Shown here: in pieces, positions 9,176-17,433 of the stretch
Numbering within the stretch: the first letter of the stretch is position 1
How the letters are laid out: every line of letters starts with the position of its first letter
NCBI GenBank assembly: GCA_033344915.1
Contig: JAWPML010000001.1
Span: forward strand, 2,600,369 to 2,664,368
DNA: 64,000 nucleotides
Source of the DNA: Acidimicrobiales bacterium
GTDB lineage: Bacteria > Actinomycetota > Acidimicrobiia > Acidimicrobiales > Aldehydirespiratoraceae
Direction of reading: 5' to 3'
The notes under the pieces: generated by a model
Seen by the model: the letters and a program-made list of their open reading frames with translations, nothing else
Databases searched by the model: none
Told to the model about the DNA's origin: nothing
Program-made: the position numbers and the translations under genes

Positions 9176-10123
9176 ATGCGTGAGGACGACCGGGAGGCCG
9201 GTGAGGTCGCGCCCGGAGGGCGTGGGAGCGAGACGATCGACCGCGCTCGGGATCTGTCGGTGATCGTTCCCTGTCACAACGAGGAGACCACGCTTCCCGC
9301 GCAGCTCGAGGCGCTGCTCGCCGAGGACTGGGCGGGCGACTGGGAGATCATCGTCGTCGACAACGCCTCCACCGACGACACCGCGACGGTGGCCCGGTCG
9401 TTCGACCACGCCGACGCCACGGTCCGCGTCCACGTCGTCTCGGCGTTCGGAGGGCGGGGCGTGGCCTACGCCCGCAATCGTGGGATCGCCGCCAGCGTCG
9501 CCCACTCGATCGCGATCTGTGACGGCGACGACCTCATCGCGCCGGGCTGGGTCGCGGCGATCGGCGACGCGCTCGCCACGACACCGCTGGTCTCGTCCCG
9601 CTTGGACACCGATCGACTGAACCCCGCATGGCTCGCCCACACCCGCCCGCTCCCGGCGGACGGCCTCCCCGCGTTCGGCGAGGTCCGCTTCGCCCACGGC
9701 GGCGCCTGTGGCATGCACCGCGCCGTCTGGCAGGAGCTCGGCGGCTTCGACTCCGCCTTCGACGGCGTCGAGGACATCGAGTTCGGGCTCCGCGCCCATG
9801 CCGCGGGCTACCGCCCCGAGCGAGCCGGCGACGCCACCGTGCACTACCGACTGCGCCGCGGGCTCGGCTCCGTGTGGCGCCAGGGCGTCGGCTACGGCCG
9901 CCGCCGGGCGGCCCTCACCGCCCGGGCGCGGGCCCTGGGCATCACGCCACCGTCCCGGGCGGCCGGCTGGAAGTCGGTCGCCTGGCTGCTCGTGCGCCTC
10001 CCGACCGTCGCCACCCGCCGCGGCCGCTACGCGTGGACCTGGACGTTCGCGTCCCGGGTCGGCGTGGGTCAGGGCGCGGTCCGGCGTCGACCGATGCCGA
10101 TCCCGAGGGCGGCCGCCGCATGA
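9176..10123 (+). CDS. Family 2 glycosyltransferase
   Basis: The product has 315 residues. GT-A motifs are VIVPCHNEETTLP, EIIVVDNASTDDTA, YARNRGIA and ICDGDDLI (DxD), and a later GVEDIEFGLRAHAAGY block gives the acidic ED catalytic region typical of GT2. The ATG at 9176 is preferred over the GTG three bases earlier because the GGAG at 9165-9168 then sits seven bases away. It ends in an ATGA overlap with the next GT2, so 9176-11921 is a tightly coupled operon of two glycosyltransferases and a methyltransferase. Confidence 0.85.
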   Translation: MREDDREAGEVAPGGRGSETIDRARDLSVIVPCHNEETTLPAQLEALLAEDWAGDWEIIVVDNASTDDTATVARSFDHADATVRVHVVSAFGGRGVAYARNRGIAASVAHSIAICDGDDLIAPGWVAAIGDALATTPLVSSRLDTDRLNPAWLAHTRPLPADGLPAFGEVRFAHGGACGMHRAVWQELGGFDSAFDGVEDIEFGLRAHAAGYRPERAGDATVHYRLRRGLGSVWRQGVGYGRRRAALTARARALGITPPSRAAGWKSVAWLLVRLPTVATRRGRYAWTWTFASRVGVGQGAVRRRPMPIPRAAAA

Positions 10124-11040
10124 CCGGCAACCGCAGCCACGCCGTCCTCGTGACCTTCCGCCGTCCGGACCTCCTCGCCGATCACCTGCACCGGTTGGCG
10201 GACCAGACCGCACCGCTCGACACCCTCGTCGTCGTCGACAATGACGCCGATCCGTCCATCGGCGAGCTCGTCGCCTCATGCGACCCGATGCCCGCGACCG
10301 AGGTCGTCTACATCCCCCTCGGTGGCAACCCGGGACCGGCGGGCGGCTTCACCGCGGGCCTCGCCGAGCTGCTGCCGACGGCTGACGACGACGACATCGT
10401 GGTCCTGCTCGACGACAACGACCCGCCGAAGCGGAACGAGACGTTCGCCGAAGTGCAGCGGGTGCTGCGCGAGCTCCAACGCGAGAACGACGACGTCGGC
10501 GGCGTCGGCACGTGGGGAGCCAGCCTCCGCCGCGGCGGCCGGCTCCGGACCGAGACCGCGGCGGTCCCCGTGCCGGTCGACTATCTCTCCGGCAACGGCT
10601 GCCCCCACTATCTGGCCGGCGCCCTGCGTGCGGTCGGCGGGCCGGATCCCGCCCTCTTCTTCGGGTTCGAGGAACTCGATCTCGGACTGTCGCTCCAGCG
10701 GGCCGGATACCGCATCTGGTCGAGCGGCATCGCCCGCGAGCACGGCCTGTCCGCCATGGTGGAGCCCGCTCGCCCGGCCGCCGGCGTGGAAGCACCGACA
10801 TGGCGCCGCTACTACAGCTTCCGGAACCTCGTCGTCGTCCTGCGCAAGGACGGTCGCACGCTCGACGCTCTCGCCATGACGCTCGTGGCCGGCGTGGTGA
10901 AGCCCACACTGAACCTGGTGGTTCGCCCCCGCATCGCCGTGGCGAACCTGCGCGTCAACGTCGCCGCACTCCACCACGGATGGCGCCGCCGGCTCGGCAA
11001 GCGCATCGATCCCGTCGCTCTCCCCGGACACCTCCGATGA
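10120..11040 (+). CDS. Family 2 glycosyltransferase, galactofuranosyltransferase-like
   Basis: The product has 306 residues, starting at the ATG that overlaps the previous stop. LVTFRRPDLLADHL, LVVVDNDADPS and NPGPAGGF followed by the acidic VVLLDDNDPP resemble the GlfT2/rhamnosyl-type branch of GT2, in which the DDxD-like motif binds the metal and the UDP-sugar. FFGFEELDLGLSLQRAGY supplies the downstream ED motif. A C-terminal hydrophobic and basic region suggests membrane association. The branch assignment is by eye; GT2 itself is secure. Confidence 0.82.
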   Translation: MTGNRSHAVLVTFRRPDLLADHLHRLADQTAPLDTLVVVDNDADPSIGELVASCDPMPATEVVYIPLGGNPGPAGGFTAGLAELLPTADDDDIVVLLDDNDPPKRNETFAEVQRVLRELQRENDDVGGVGTWGASLRRGGRLRTETAAVPVPVDYLSGNGCPHYLAGALRAVGGPDPALFFGFEELDLGLSLQRAGYRIWSSGIAREHGLSAMVEPARPAAGVEAPTWRRYYSFRNLVVVLRKDGRTLDALAMTLVAGVVKPTLNLVVRPRIAVANLRVNVAALHHGWRRRLGKRIDPVALPGHLR

Positions 11041-11921
11041 TCGCCACCCTCCGCCACAACCGACGCGCCGACTACGACGAGGCCATCGCGACGGCGCCCC
11101 CGCAGGGCCGGTGGACGGCCCGCACCGCGGATCCGAACGACCCGCAGGCCGTCGCCCTGCGGGCCCGCACCCTCGAGGCCGCATGGCGATCCCCGATCGC
11201 CGACCGCGTCGCCTTCCTCGAAGGGCGGGTGCGCGGCCGAATGGTGCTCGACATCGGCTGCGTCGCCCACGACGAGTCGCGGATGGACGCCTCGAACTGG
11301 CTGCACGCCCGCATCGCGGCCGCCGCCTCGACCTGTCTCGGTGTCGACATCCTCGACGCCGGGGTCGACGCGATGCGCCGCCGTGGGTTCGATGCCGTCG
11401 TCCACGACCTCACCACCGGACTCGGACCGATCGCGGACCGGGGTCCGTTCGACGTGATCGTCGCCGGCGAACTCATCGAACACGTCGACGACCTCGGCAT
11501 GCTCTTCCGCACCGCCGCCGAGGGGCTGAGCGCCGAGGGCGAGCTGATCCTGACCACGCCCAACCCGTACTCGCCGCGGCGAGTGCGCGCCGGCCAGCTG
11601 GGCATCGCGTGGGAGAACGTCGACCACATCGTCTACGCCTTCCCGAGCGGGATCGCGGAACTGGCCGAACGGCACGGCCTCGTCCTGGCCGAGGCGGCGA
11701 CGACCGACACGCCGGCGTCGCGCGACTCCCTCCGGCGCCGCCTCGCCCGCACGATCAAGGGCAGCCACTGGCGAACCGTCGGCATCGACACCAACGGCCC
11801 GGCCCGCCAGGTCGCGCCCGACGCCGGCCCGCTCGGCCGTGCGCTCCGGCGGCTCGCCCGCCCCCGACACCGGTTCGTCGGCGAGACGTTCGTCTACGTC
11901 ATCCGCCGTCCGGCCGCATGA
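11037..11921 (+). CDS. Class I SAM-dependent methyltransferase
   Basis: The product has 294 residues with motif I VLDIGCVAHDES (about 65-76), an acidic LGVDILD at the end of strand 2, and FDVIVAGELIEHVDD followed by ILTTPNPYSPRR, the usual Methyltransf_11/23 pattern. GELIEHV with TPNPYS is common in methyltransferases that act on glycans or lipids in polysaccharide clusters. It overlaps the upstream GT2 by ATGA, so it most likely methylates the sugar product of this operon (inference). Confidence 0.82.
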   Translation: MIATLRHNRRADYDEAIATAPPQGRWTARTADPNDPQAVALRARTLEAAWRSPIADRVAFLEGRVRGRMVLDIGCVAHDESRMDASNWLHARIAAAASTCLGVDILDAGVDAMRRRGFDAVVHDLTTGLGPIADRGPFDVIVAGELIEHVDDLGMLFRTAAEGLSAEGELILTTPNPYSPRRVRAGQLGIAWENVDHIVYAFPSGIAELAERHGLVLAEAATTDTPASRDSLRRRLARTIKGSHWRTVGIDTNGPARQVAPDAGPLGRALRRLARPRHRFVGETFVYVIRRPAA

Positions 11922-11938
11922 CGGCCCCGCCCTCCCTC

Positions 11939-11944
11939 TAGCCT
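11939..11944 (+). promoter_or_regulatory. -10-like hexamer of the helicase gene
   Basis: TAGCCT ten bases before the ATG at 11955; the short gap leaves a leader of at most a few bases. Confidence 0.45.
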
Positions 11945-11954
11945 GCCTGAGAAC

Positions 11955-13562
11955 ATGCGCGACCTGTACCGCTGGCAACACGATGCCCTGACCGCCTGGC
12001 ATCGCTGTGGTCGCAAGGGTGTCATCGAAGCCGTCACCGGATCCGGCAAGACCGATGTCGCCATCACGGCGATCGGCGATGCCCTCGAACGCGGCCTGTT
12101 CGTGCTCGTCATCGTGCCCTCCCGTGTCCTCATGGAACAGTGGAACGAGCGGCTCACCGAGTCGCTGCCGGACCGCACCATCGGGCGACTCGGCGACGGC
12201 TATCGCGACCGACCGGCGGACTGCGAGGTGCTCGTCACCACACGCCACAGCGCGGCGAGCCGCGTGCCGCTCCCCAAGACCGACGCCGGTGGCCTACTGG
12301 TGGCCGACGAATGCCACGGTTTCGGTGGTGCGGTGCTCCGGAAGTCGCTGCTCCCGGAGTACCAGGAGCGCCTCGGCCTGACCGCCACGCTCGAACGCTC
12401 CGACGATGCCGTGGAGTCGATCCTGCTCCCGTTCTTCGGCGGCATCTGTTACCGCTACGGCTTCGCCGACGCGATCGACGACGGCGTGTGTGCCCAGCCC
12501 CGGGTCGCCTTCGTCGCCGTGCCCCTCACCGCCGAGGAGCGCAGCGAGTATGACGCCACGGAAGGTGCGATCGTGGCCGCCCGCCGCACGCTCAAGCAGA
12601 TCCCGGGTGTACCCCACACGCCGTTCGGCGACTTCCTCGCCGCGGTCCACCATCTCGCGGAGAACGACGGCGGGCCCGACGGCAAGGCCGCCAACGACTA
12701 TCTCGACGCCTTCTCCGCCCGACGCGAAATTGTCGCCACGAGCTCGGCGAAGTACGAGTCGCTGGGCTCGTTCGCCGACGTCATCCAGACCGCGAAGGGC
12801 TCGCTGATCTTCACCGAGACGGTGCGGGCCGCCAACCATGCGATCGTGCGCCTGGACCCCCACGTCGACATCGAGATCATCACCGGCGGCACCGGGCGCA
12901 GCGACCGGGGTCAGATCCTCGACGACCTCCGCGACGGCTCGCTCGACGCGGTCGCCGCGCCGCGGGTGCTCGACGAGGGTGTCGACGTCCCCAACGCAAA
13001 CCTCGGGATCGTCGTGAGCGCGAGCCGCACCCGGCGCCAGATGATCCAGCGAATGGGCCGCATCCTGAGGCGCAAGCCGCTCGGCAGCGGTGCCCGGTTC
13101 GTCATCATCTTCTCCGCCGACACCATGGAGGACCCGCGGTACTCCGACGGCGGCGACGGCTTCCTCGAGGAGATCGAGAACATCTCCGAGTCGTCCCACA
13201 TCTTCGGCCCCGAGCAGACGGACAAGCTCACCGAGTTCCTCGACTATCGCGGCCCCGCCACCGTGATCGAACCCGAGACCGTCGGCGGCTTCACCGCGCC
13301 CGACCTCTCCCCGGAGGAGATCACGGAGTGGGCCGAGCAGGCGCCCTACCTCGAGATCCGCAGCCCCGAACTCCCGACGATCAGCCAGCCCAAGATCGTC
13401 AAGGAGAAGCCCCGCCTGTCCACCGGCGAACACCCGGTCCGCCTCGAGTCCATCGACAAGGAATGGGTGCTGCGCTGCACGGGGTGCGGCGTCGCCTCCG
13501 AACCTCGTTCGTTCAAGTGGCAGGCGCTCGAGGACAAGGTCGATTGCACCTGCCTGCGCTGA
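11955..13562 (+). CDS. Superfamily 2 DNA/RNA helicase, XPB/DEAD-like
   Basis: The 535-residue helicase has Walker A AVTGSGKTD (about 24-32), motif Ia VPSRVLMEQW, motif II ADECH (about 116, a DExH form), motif III LTAT, motif V DEGVDVPN and motif VI QRMGRILRR (about 363). This is the layout of XPB/Ssl2-like or restriction-type SF2 translocases. The C-terminus ends with a CTGCG and a CTC pair, perhaps a small metal site. No restriction or repair partner is adjacent. It is preceded by the glycan operon and followed by a crotonase, with no functional link to either. Confidence 0.85.
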   Translation: MRDLYRWQHDALTAWHRCGRKGVIEAVTGSGKTDVAITAIGDALERGLFVLVIVPSRVLMEQWNERLTESLPDRTIGRLGDGYRDRPADCEVLVTTRHSAASRVPLPKTDAGGLLVADECHGFGGAVLRKSLLPEYQERLGLTATLERSDDAVESILLPFFGGICYRYGFADAIDDGVCAQPRVAFVAVPLTAEERSEYDATEGAIVAARRTLKQIPGVPHTPFGDFLAAVHHLAENDGGPDGKAANDYLDAFSARREIVATSSAKYESLGSFADVIQTAKGSLIFTETVRAANHAIVRLDPHVDIEIITGGTGRSDRGQILDDLRDGSLDAVAAPRVLDEGVDVPNANLGIVVSASRTRRQMIQRMGRILRRKPLGSGARFVIIFSADTMEDPRYSDGGDGFLEEIENISESSHIFGPEQTDKLTEFLDYRGPATVIEPETVGGFTAPDLSPEEITEWAEQAPYLEIRSPELPTISQPKIVKEKPRLSTGEHPVRLESIDKEWVLRCTGCGVASEPRSFKWQALEDKVDCTCLR

Positions 13563-13568
13563 CCCTCC

Positions 13569-13574
13569 TAGGGT
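13569..13574 (+). promoter_or_regulatory. -10 hexamer of the crotonase gene
   Basis: TAGGGT seven bases before the ATG at 13582. This favours that ATG over the in-frame GTG at 13573, which lies inside the hexamer. Confidence 0.55.
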
Positions 13575-13581
13575 GCGCGAC

Positions 13582-14484
13582 ATGTCTGAATACGGTGAAG
13601 AGACCGCCAACCCGACCGGTGCCGAGGGGGCCGACGACGGCCACCAGTGGGTGCTGTTGGACGACCCGATCCCGGGCGTCCGTCGCATCACGTTCAACCG
13701 GGCCGAGAAGCGCAACTCGCTGATCCACCCGCTGCGCGGTGCGATCCTCAACGCCCTACGAGACGCCGACAACGACCCGGACGTGAAGGTGTCGATCGTG
13801 CGGGGCGACGGACCGTCGTTCTCCGCGGGCTACGACCTCGCGGGCGGCAACGAGGGCTACGAGCTGCCGTTCTTCACCGCGTCCGGCGAGGGCCAGTGGC
13901 CCCGCCACGTCACCGAGGGTTGGATGAGCATCTGGGATCTCGCCAAGCCGGTCATCGCCCAGGTCCACGGCTACTGCCTCGCCGGCGGGTCCGAACTCGC
14001 CACCTGCTGCGACCTGGTCTATGTCGCGGAGGACGCCCAGATGGGTTATCCGGCGACCCGGTTCGGCGTGCCCGACATGCACTTCCACGCCTGGTTCATG
14101 GGCATGCGCAAGGCGATGGAGATGATGCTGACCGGCGACTCGGTCAGCGGGCTCGAGGCCGTCGAATACGGCTGGGCCAACGCCGCGTTCCCCGCGGAGG
14201 ATCTCTCCGAGAAGGTGCTCGAGGTCGCGGCCCGCGTCGCCCAGACGCCGTCGGACATGCTCCAGCTCAACAAGCGGGTCGTGCATCGCCAGATGGAGGT
14301 CATGGGGATGCGCACCGGCATCCGCCAGGGCACCGAGCTGTGCGCCCTCGGCACCCATCAGCAGTCGATGCGCGACTTCATCGGGAGCGTGCAGCAGAAG
14401 GGACTGACCGCCACGCTCAGCGAACGCGACGAGCCCTACGACGACTACCGCACCGCCGCCGAGCAGCCCAAGCAAGCCGACTGA
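13582..14484 (+). CDS. Enoyl-CoA hydratase/isomerase family protein (crotonase)
   Basis: The product has 300 residues. Crotonase hallmarks are the two oxyanion-hole segments GPSFSAGYDLAGG and CLAGGSELATCCD, and FGVPD. The Glu in GGSELA matches the first catalytic Glu of enoyl-CoA hydratase; at the second position an Asp is seen (FGVPD), so the exact reaction (hydration, isomerisation or hydrolysis of an acyl-CoA) is open. An insert around WMSIWDLAKP lies between the motifs. The gene stands alone, with a palindromic repeat starting at its stop codon. Confidence 0.85.
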   Translation: MSEYGEETANPTGAEGADDGHQWVLLDDPIPGVRRITFNRAEKRNSLIHPLRGAILNALRDADNDPDVKVSIVRGDGPSFSAGYDLAGGNEGYELPFFTASGEGQWPRHVTEGWMSIWDLAKPVIAQVHGYCLAGGSELATCCDLVYVAEDAQMGYPATRFGVPDMHFHAWFMGMRKAMEMMLTGDSVSGLEAVEYGWANAAFPAEDLSEKVLEVAARVAQTPSDMLQLNKRVVHRQMEVMGMRTGIRQGTELCALGTHQQSMRDFIGSVQQKGLTATLSERDEPYDDYRTAAEQPKQAD

Positions 14485-14521
14485 GGTGAAGCGGGGGTCA
14501 GACCCCAGGTGAAGCGCGGGG
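14481..14521. repeat. Palindromic 3'-end element, copy a
   Basis: GGGGTC-A-GACCCC (14494-14506) is a perfect hairpin directly after the crotonase TGA and before the convergent PPOX stop. It is framed by a direct repeat, AGGTGAAGCG, at 14484-14493 and 14508-14517. It may act as a bidirectional terminator. Confidence 0.75.
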
Positions 14522-15031
14522 CTAGCCGGCGCCGTCGATGTAGGGGGCGGTGGTGCCGGCGAGGTCCATGGGGGCCATGCCGAGCTTGCGATGGTCCCAG
14601 GTGCGGATGCGCTCGATCTCGAGCTTCACGGCGACCCGCTTCTGCAGCATGATCTCGACGAAGGGCTTCATCTCCTCGGAGTACGGCCCGTTGTAGCGCT
14701 CGAACACGTTGACGCCCATGCGCCAGATCTCGTCGGGATCCTCGATGACGATGCCGCGGCCCTCGAGCGCAACCCCGCGGAGCTGGTCGTAGGTCCGACC
14801 GTCCTCGATCATCACCGACAGTCGGTCGTTGCGGCGCAGGTTGACGACCTTCTGGGCCTTCGCCTTGGTCTCGAACCACACCGTGCCGTCGAGCCAGGCG
14901 TACCACATGGCGACCAGATGGGGCGCGCCGTTGGGTCCGACGGTCGCCATCGTGGCGGTGCGGGACTGCTCGATGAAGACGTCGATCTCCTCGGGCGTCA
15001 TGGTGATCTGCGAACGCTGGTTCTGGCCCAC
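14522..15031 (-). CDS. Pyridoxamine 5'-phosphate oxidase-like (PPOX/F420-type) protein
   Basis: The 169-residue split-barrel protein has the N-terminal RTATMATVGPNGAPHLVAMWY strand pair, KAQKVVNLRRNDRLSVMIE for phosphate binding of the cofactor, and LRGVALEGRGIVIED. Actinobacterial members mostly use F420 or FMN to reduce small molecules; the substrate is unknown. The GTG at 15031 is chosen because a GGAG sits five bases upstream (15037-15040); an ATG ten codons in is the alternative. It is divergent from the UxaA gene, with 52 bases between the two start codons. Confidence 0.82.
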   Translation of the reverse strand: MGQNQRSQITMTPEEIDVFIEQSRTATMATVGPNGAPHLVAMWYAWLDGTVWFETKAKAQKVVNLRRNDRLSVMIEDGRTYDQLRGVALEGRGIVIEDPDEIWRMGVNVFERYNGPYSEEMKPFVEIMLQKRVAVKLEIERIRTWDHRKLGMAPMDLAGTTAPYIDGAG

Positions 15032-15070
15032 GTCGGCTCCTGTCGTTCTCGTCGCCGGGGTGGGCGCCAG

Positions 15071-15076
15071 TATCGT
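15071..15076 (+). promoter_or_regulatory. -10 hexamer of the UxaA gene
   Basis: TATCGT seven bases before the ATG at 15084, with no Shine-Dalgarno between. It sets the start well downstream of the first ATG in the open frame. Confidence 0.6.
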
Positions 15077-15083
15077 CGCGCCC

Positions 15084-16544
15084 ATGCCCGCCGACCCAAC
15101 TCGCACGACCGTCACACTGCATCCGTCCGACAATGTGGTCGTCGTGGTGGACGGAGACGACGACCGGCGGGGCCACAAGCTGGCGAGCCGGCCCATCGCC
15201 GCCGGCGAGGCGATCGTCAAGCTCGGCGAGATCATCGGCGCCGCCACCGAGCCGATCGCGGCGGGCGACCATGTCCACACGCACAACGTCGCCCCGAACC
15301 GTGAGCCGGTGAACGCCGACGACGCCGGCACCCACCTGATCGCACCGCCGGCGGTGACGCCGCGGACCTTCGAGGGGTTCGTCCGCCCCGACGGACGGGT
15401 CGGCACCCGGAACCACCTGCTCGTCCTCACGTCCGTGAACTGCTCCGCGTCGGTCGCCAAGGTCATCGCCGCCCGCGCCCGCGAATCCGGCCTCGGCGCG
15501 GACGTCGACGGCATCACGGCGCTCACCCACCACGGCGGCTGTGCGCTCGGGCAGGACAGCGAGGGCCTCGCCAATCTGCGACGCACGCTCGCGGGCTACG
15601 CGACCCATCCCAACGTCGGCGGTGTGCTGATCCTCGGGCTCGGTTGCGAGTCCAACCAGGTCGACGGCCTCCTCGACACCCACGGGTTGGAGCCGGGCGA
15701 CCGGCTCCGCACCCTCGTCATCCAGGACGAGGGTGGCAGTGCGGCCACCGTCGACGCCGGTCTGCACGCCCTCGCCGAGCTGGCCGAATCCGCGGCGACC
15801 GACCGCCGTTCCACTGTGCCGGTCAGCCATCTCGCCCTCGCGTTGCAGTGCGGTGGGTCGGACGGCTACTCGGCCATCACCGCCAACCCGGCGTTGGGCC
15901 GGGCCGCGGACCTGCTCGTCGGCCACGGTGGCACCGCCGTGCTCGGCGAGACACCGGAGATGCACGGTGCCGAGCACCTGCTGGTACGGCGCGCCGTCGA
16001 CCGCGACATCGCCCAGCTCCTCCTCGACCGGCTGGCCTGGTGGCGCGAGCACAACGAACCGGAGCACAACCCGTCGCCCGGCAACAAGAAGGGCGGCCTG
16101 ACCACCATCGCCGAGAAGTCGCTCGGTGCCGTCGCCAAGGGTGGCACCACGCCGCTCGTCGACGTCCTCCGCTACGCCGAGCCGCTGCGACGACCCGGCT
16201 TCGTCATCATGGACTCGCCGGGCTACGACCCGTGTTCGGTGACCGGCGAGATCGCGTCCGGCTGCACGATCTGCTGCTTCACGACCGGGCGCGGCAGCGT
16301 GTCCGGATTCGCCCCGAGTCCGAGCCTCAAGGTGTCGACGAACACCGCGCTCTACGAACGGATGACGGGCGACATCGACCTCGACGCCGGGCCGATCGCG
16401 ACCGGCGACGAAACCGTCGACGAGGTCGGCGGGCGACTGTTCGATCTCCTCGTGGACACGGCGAGCGGGCGGGCGACGAAGAGCGAGGCGCTCGGCTTCG
16501 GCGAAGAGGAGTTCGTGCCGTGGCAGATGGGCGTCGTCACCTGA
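15084..16544 (+). CDS. UxaA-family altronate/galactarate-type dehydratase
   Basis: The 486-residue protein has an N-terminal SAF domain (about 1-75, ending HVHTHN) and the large dehydratase domain starting with VGTRNHLLVLTSVNCSASV, then HHGGCALGQDS, GLGCESNQ and LQCGGSDGYSAITANPALG. The family removes water from sugar acids (altronate, galactarate) or sulfolactate using an iron centre; conserved Cys and His residues are present. In some bacteria the two parts are separate subunits; here they are fused. No uronate pathway genes lie beside it, so the substrate stays open. Confidence 0.85.
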   Translation: MPADPTRTTVTLHPSDNVVVVVDGDDDRRGHKLASRPIAAGEAIVKLGEIIGAATEPIAAGDHVHTHNVAPNREPVNADDAGTHLIAPPAVTPRTFEGFVRPDGRVGTRNHLLVLTSVNCSASVAKVIAARARESGLGADVDGITALTHHGGCALGQDSEGLANLRRTLAGYATHPNVGGVLILGLGCESNQVDGLLDTHGLEPGDRLRTLVIQDEGGSAATVDAGLHALAELAESAATDRRSTVPVSHLALALQCGGSDGYSAITANPALGRAADLLVGHGGTAVLGETPEMHGAEHLLVRRAVDRDIAQLLLDRLAWWREHNEPEHNPSPGNKKGGLTTIAEKSLGAVAKGGTTPLVDVLRYAEPLRRPGFVIMDSPGYDPCSVTGEIASGCTICCFTTGRGSVSGFAPSPSLKVSTNTALYERMTGDIDLDAGPIATGDETVDEVGGRLFDLLVDTASGRATKSEALGFGEEEFVPWQMGVVT

Positions 16545-16570
16545 CGTCGACGAGATTCTCGGCTGACGGG

Positions 16571-16576
16571 TACCGT
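16571..16576 (+). promoter_or_regulatory. -10 hexamer of the PhnD-like gene
   Basis: TACCGT seven bases before the GTG at 16584; it supports that GTG as the start. Confidence 0.55.
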
Positions 16577-16583
16577 CCACGTC

Positions 16584-17369
16584 GTGCAGTTCGTGTCCTA
16601 CATGTCCCCGGGATTCCCCGAGTCGCTCTTCGAGGTGCTCGCCCGTGAGATGGGCGCCGAGCTGCACTTCGAGACCGAGACCTCCGGCCCGGCCCCGGGC
16701 ACCGATCCGTTCCGCGACGGCACGTTCGACCTGGGGTGGATCTGCTCGACCTCGTTCGTCGATCTCGCGCTGCACCGCGCCGAGCCGTCGGTGCGGATCG
16801 CCGGTGTGGCGTGGGTGCCGGACGACCCGGATGCGCACGGTCGGCCCGTGTACTTCGGCGACGTGGTCGTGCGCCCCGATGCGCCGTTCACCTCCGTCGC
16901 CGATCTCGCCGGCCTGCGCATCGGCTGCAACGACGTCGTCAGTCTGAGCGGCCACTACGCACTGCGCTTCGCGATCGAGGACCTCGGCGCACACCCCGAC
17001 GACTTCGCCGAACTCGTGTTCACCGGCGGACACCACCATTCGCTCGACGCCCTCGTGCGGGGCGAGATCGACGCCTGCGTGGTCGATTCGGTCGTGCGGA
17101 TCGGGCGCAGCCGCCACGACGCGGCCGTCGCCGGCCTCCGGGTGATCGACCGCCTCGGCCCCTGGCCGGTGCAGCCGCTCGTGGCCCGCCACGACTTCGA
17201 CGACGCCGAACTCCACCGCCTGCGCACCGCACTTCTCGCCGCCAACGATCGCCCCGAGGTGCGGGCCGAGCTCGAGCGGGCGGCGTTGACCACACTCGTG
17301 GAGGTCGGCGTCGACCACTACACCGACCTGCACGCGGCGATGGAGCGCGGCACCGGCAGCATCAGCTGA
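16584..17369 (+). CDS. PhnD-like substrate-binding protein without signal peptide
   Basis: The product has 261 residues. The pattern FDLGWICSTSFVDLA, VVVRPDAPFTSVADLAGLRIGCND and the hinge HHHSLDALVRGEIDACVVDS is that of periplasmic phosphonate/phosphite-binding (PhnD, type 2 periplasmic-binding) proteins. The start chosen gives MQFVSYMSPG with no signal peptide or lipobox, and no permease or ATPase gene is near. It may therefore be a cytoplasmic ligand-binding protein or enzyme of the same fold; related cytosolic proteins are known in thiamine-precursor synthesis. Ligand unknown. Confidence 0.75.
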   Translation: MQFVSYMSPGFPESLFEVLAREMGAELHFETETSGPAPGTDPFRDGTFDLGWICSTSFVDLALHRAEPSVRIAGVAWVPDDPDAHGRPVYFGDVVVRPDAPFTSVADLAGLRIGCNDVVSLSGHYALRFAIEDLGAHPDDFAELVFTGGHHHSLDALVRGEIDACVVDSVVRIGRSRHDAAVAGLRVIDRLGPWPVQPLVARHDFDDAELHRLRTALLAANDRPEVRAELERAALTTLVEVGVDHYTDLHAAMERGTGSIS

Positions 17370-17433
17370 TCCCCTACGGTTGGGGGCGTTGCGCGGCGGG
17401 AACCAGCCCCATCCGCGCGGCGTCGTAGCTCTG

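Noticed and set aside
7952-10279. 775-residue minus-strand open frame
   Set aside because: It crosses three real genes on both strands and has no domain signature.
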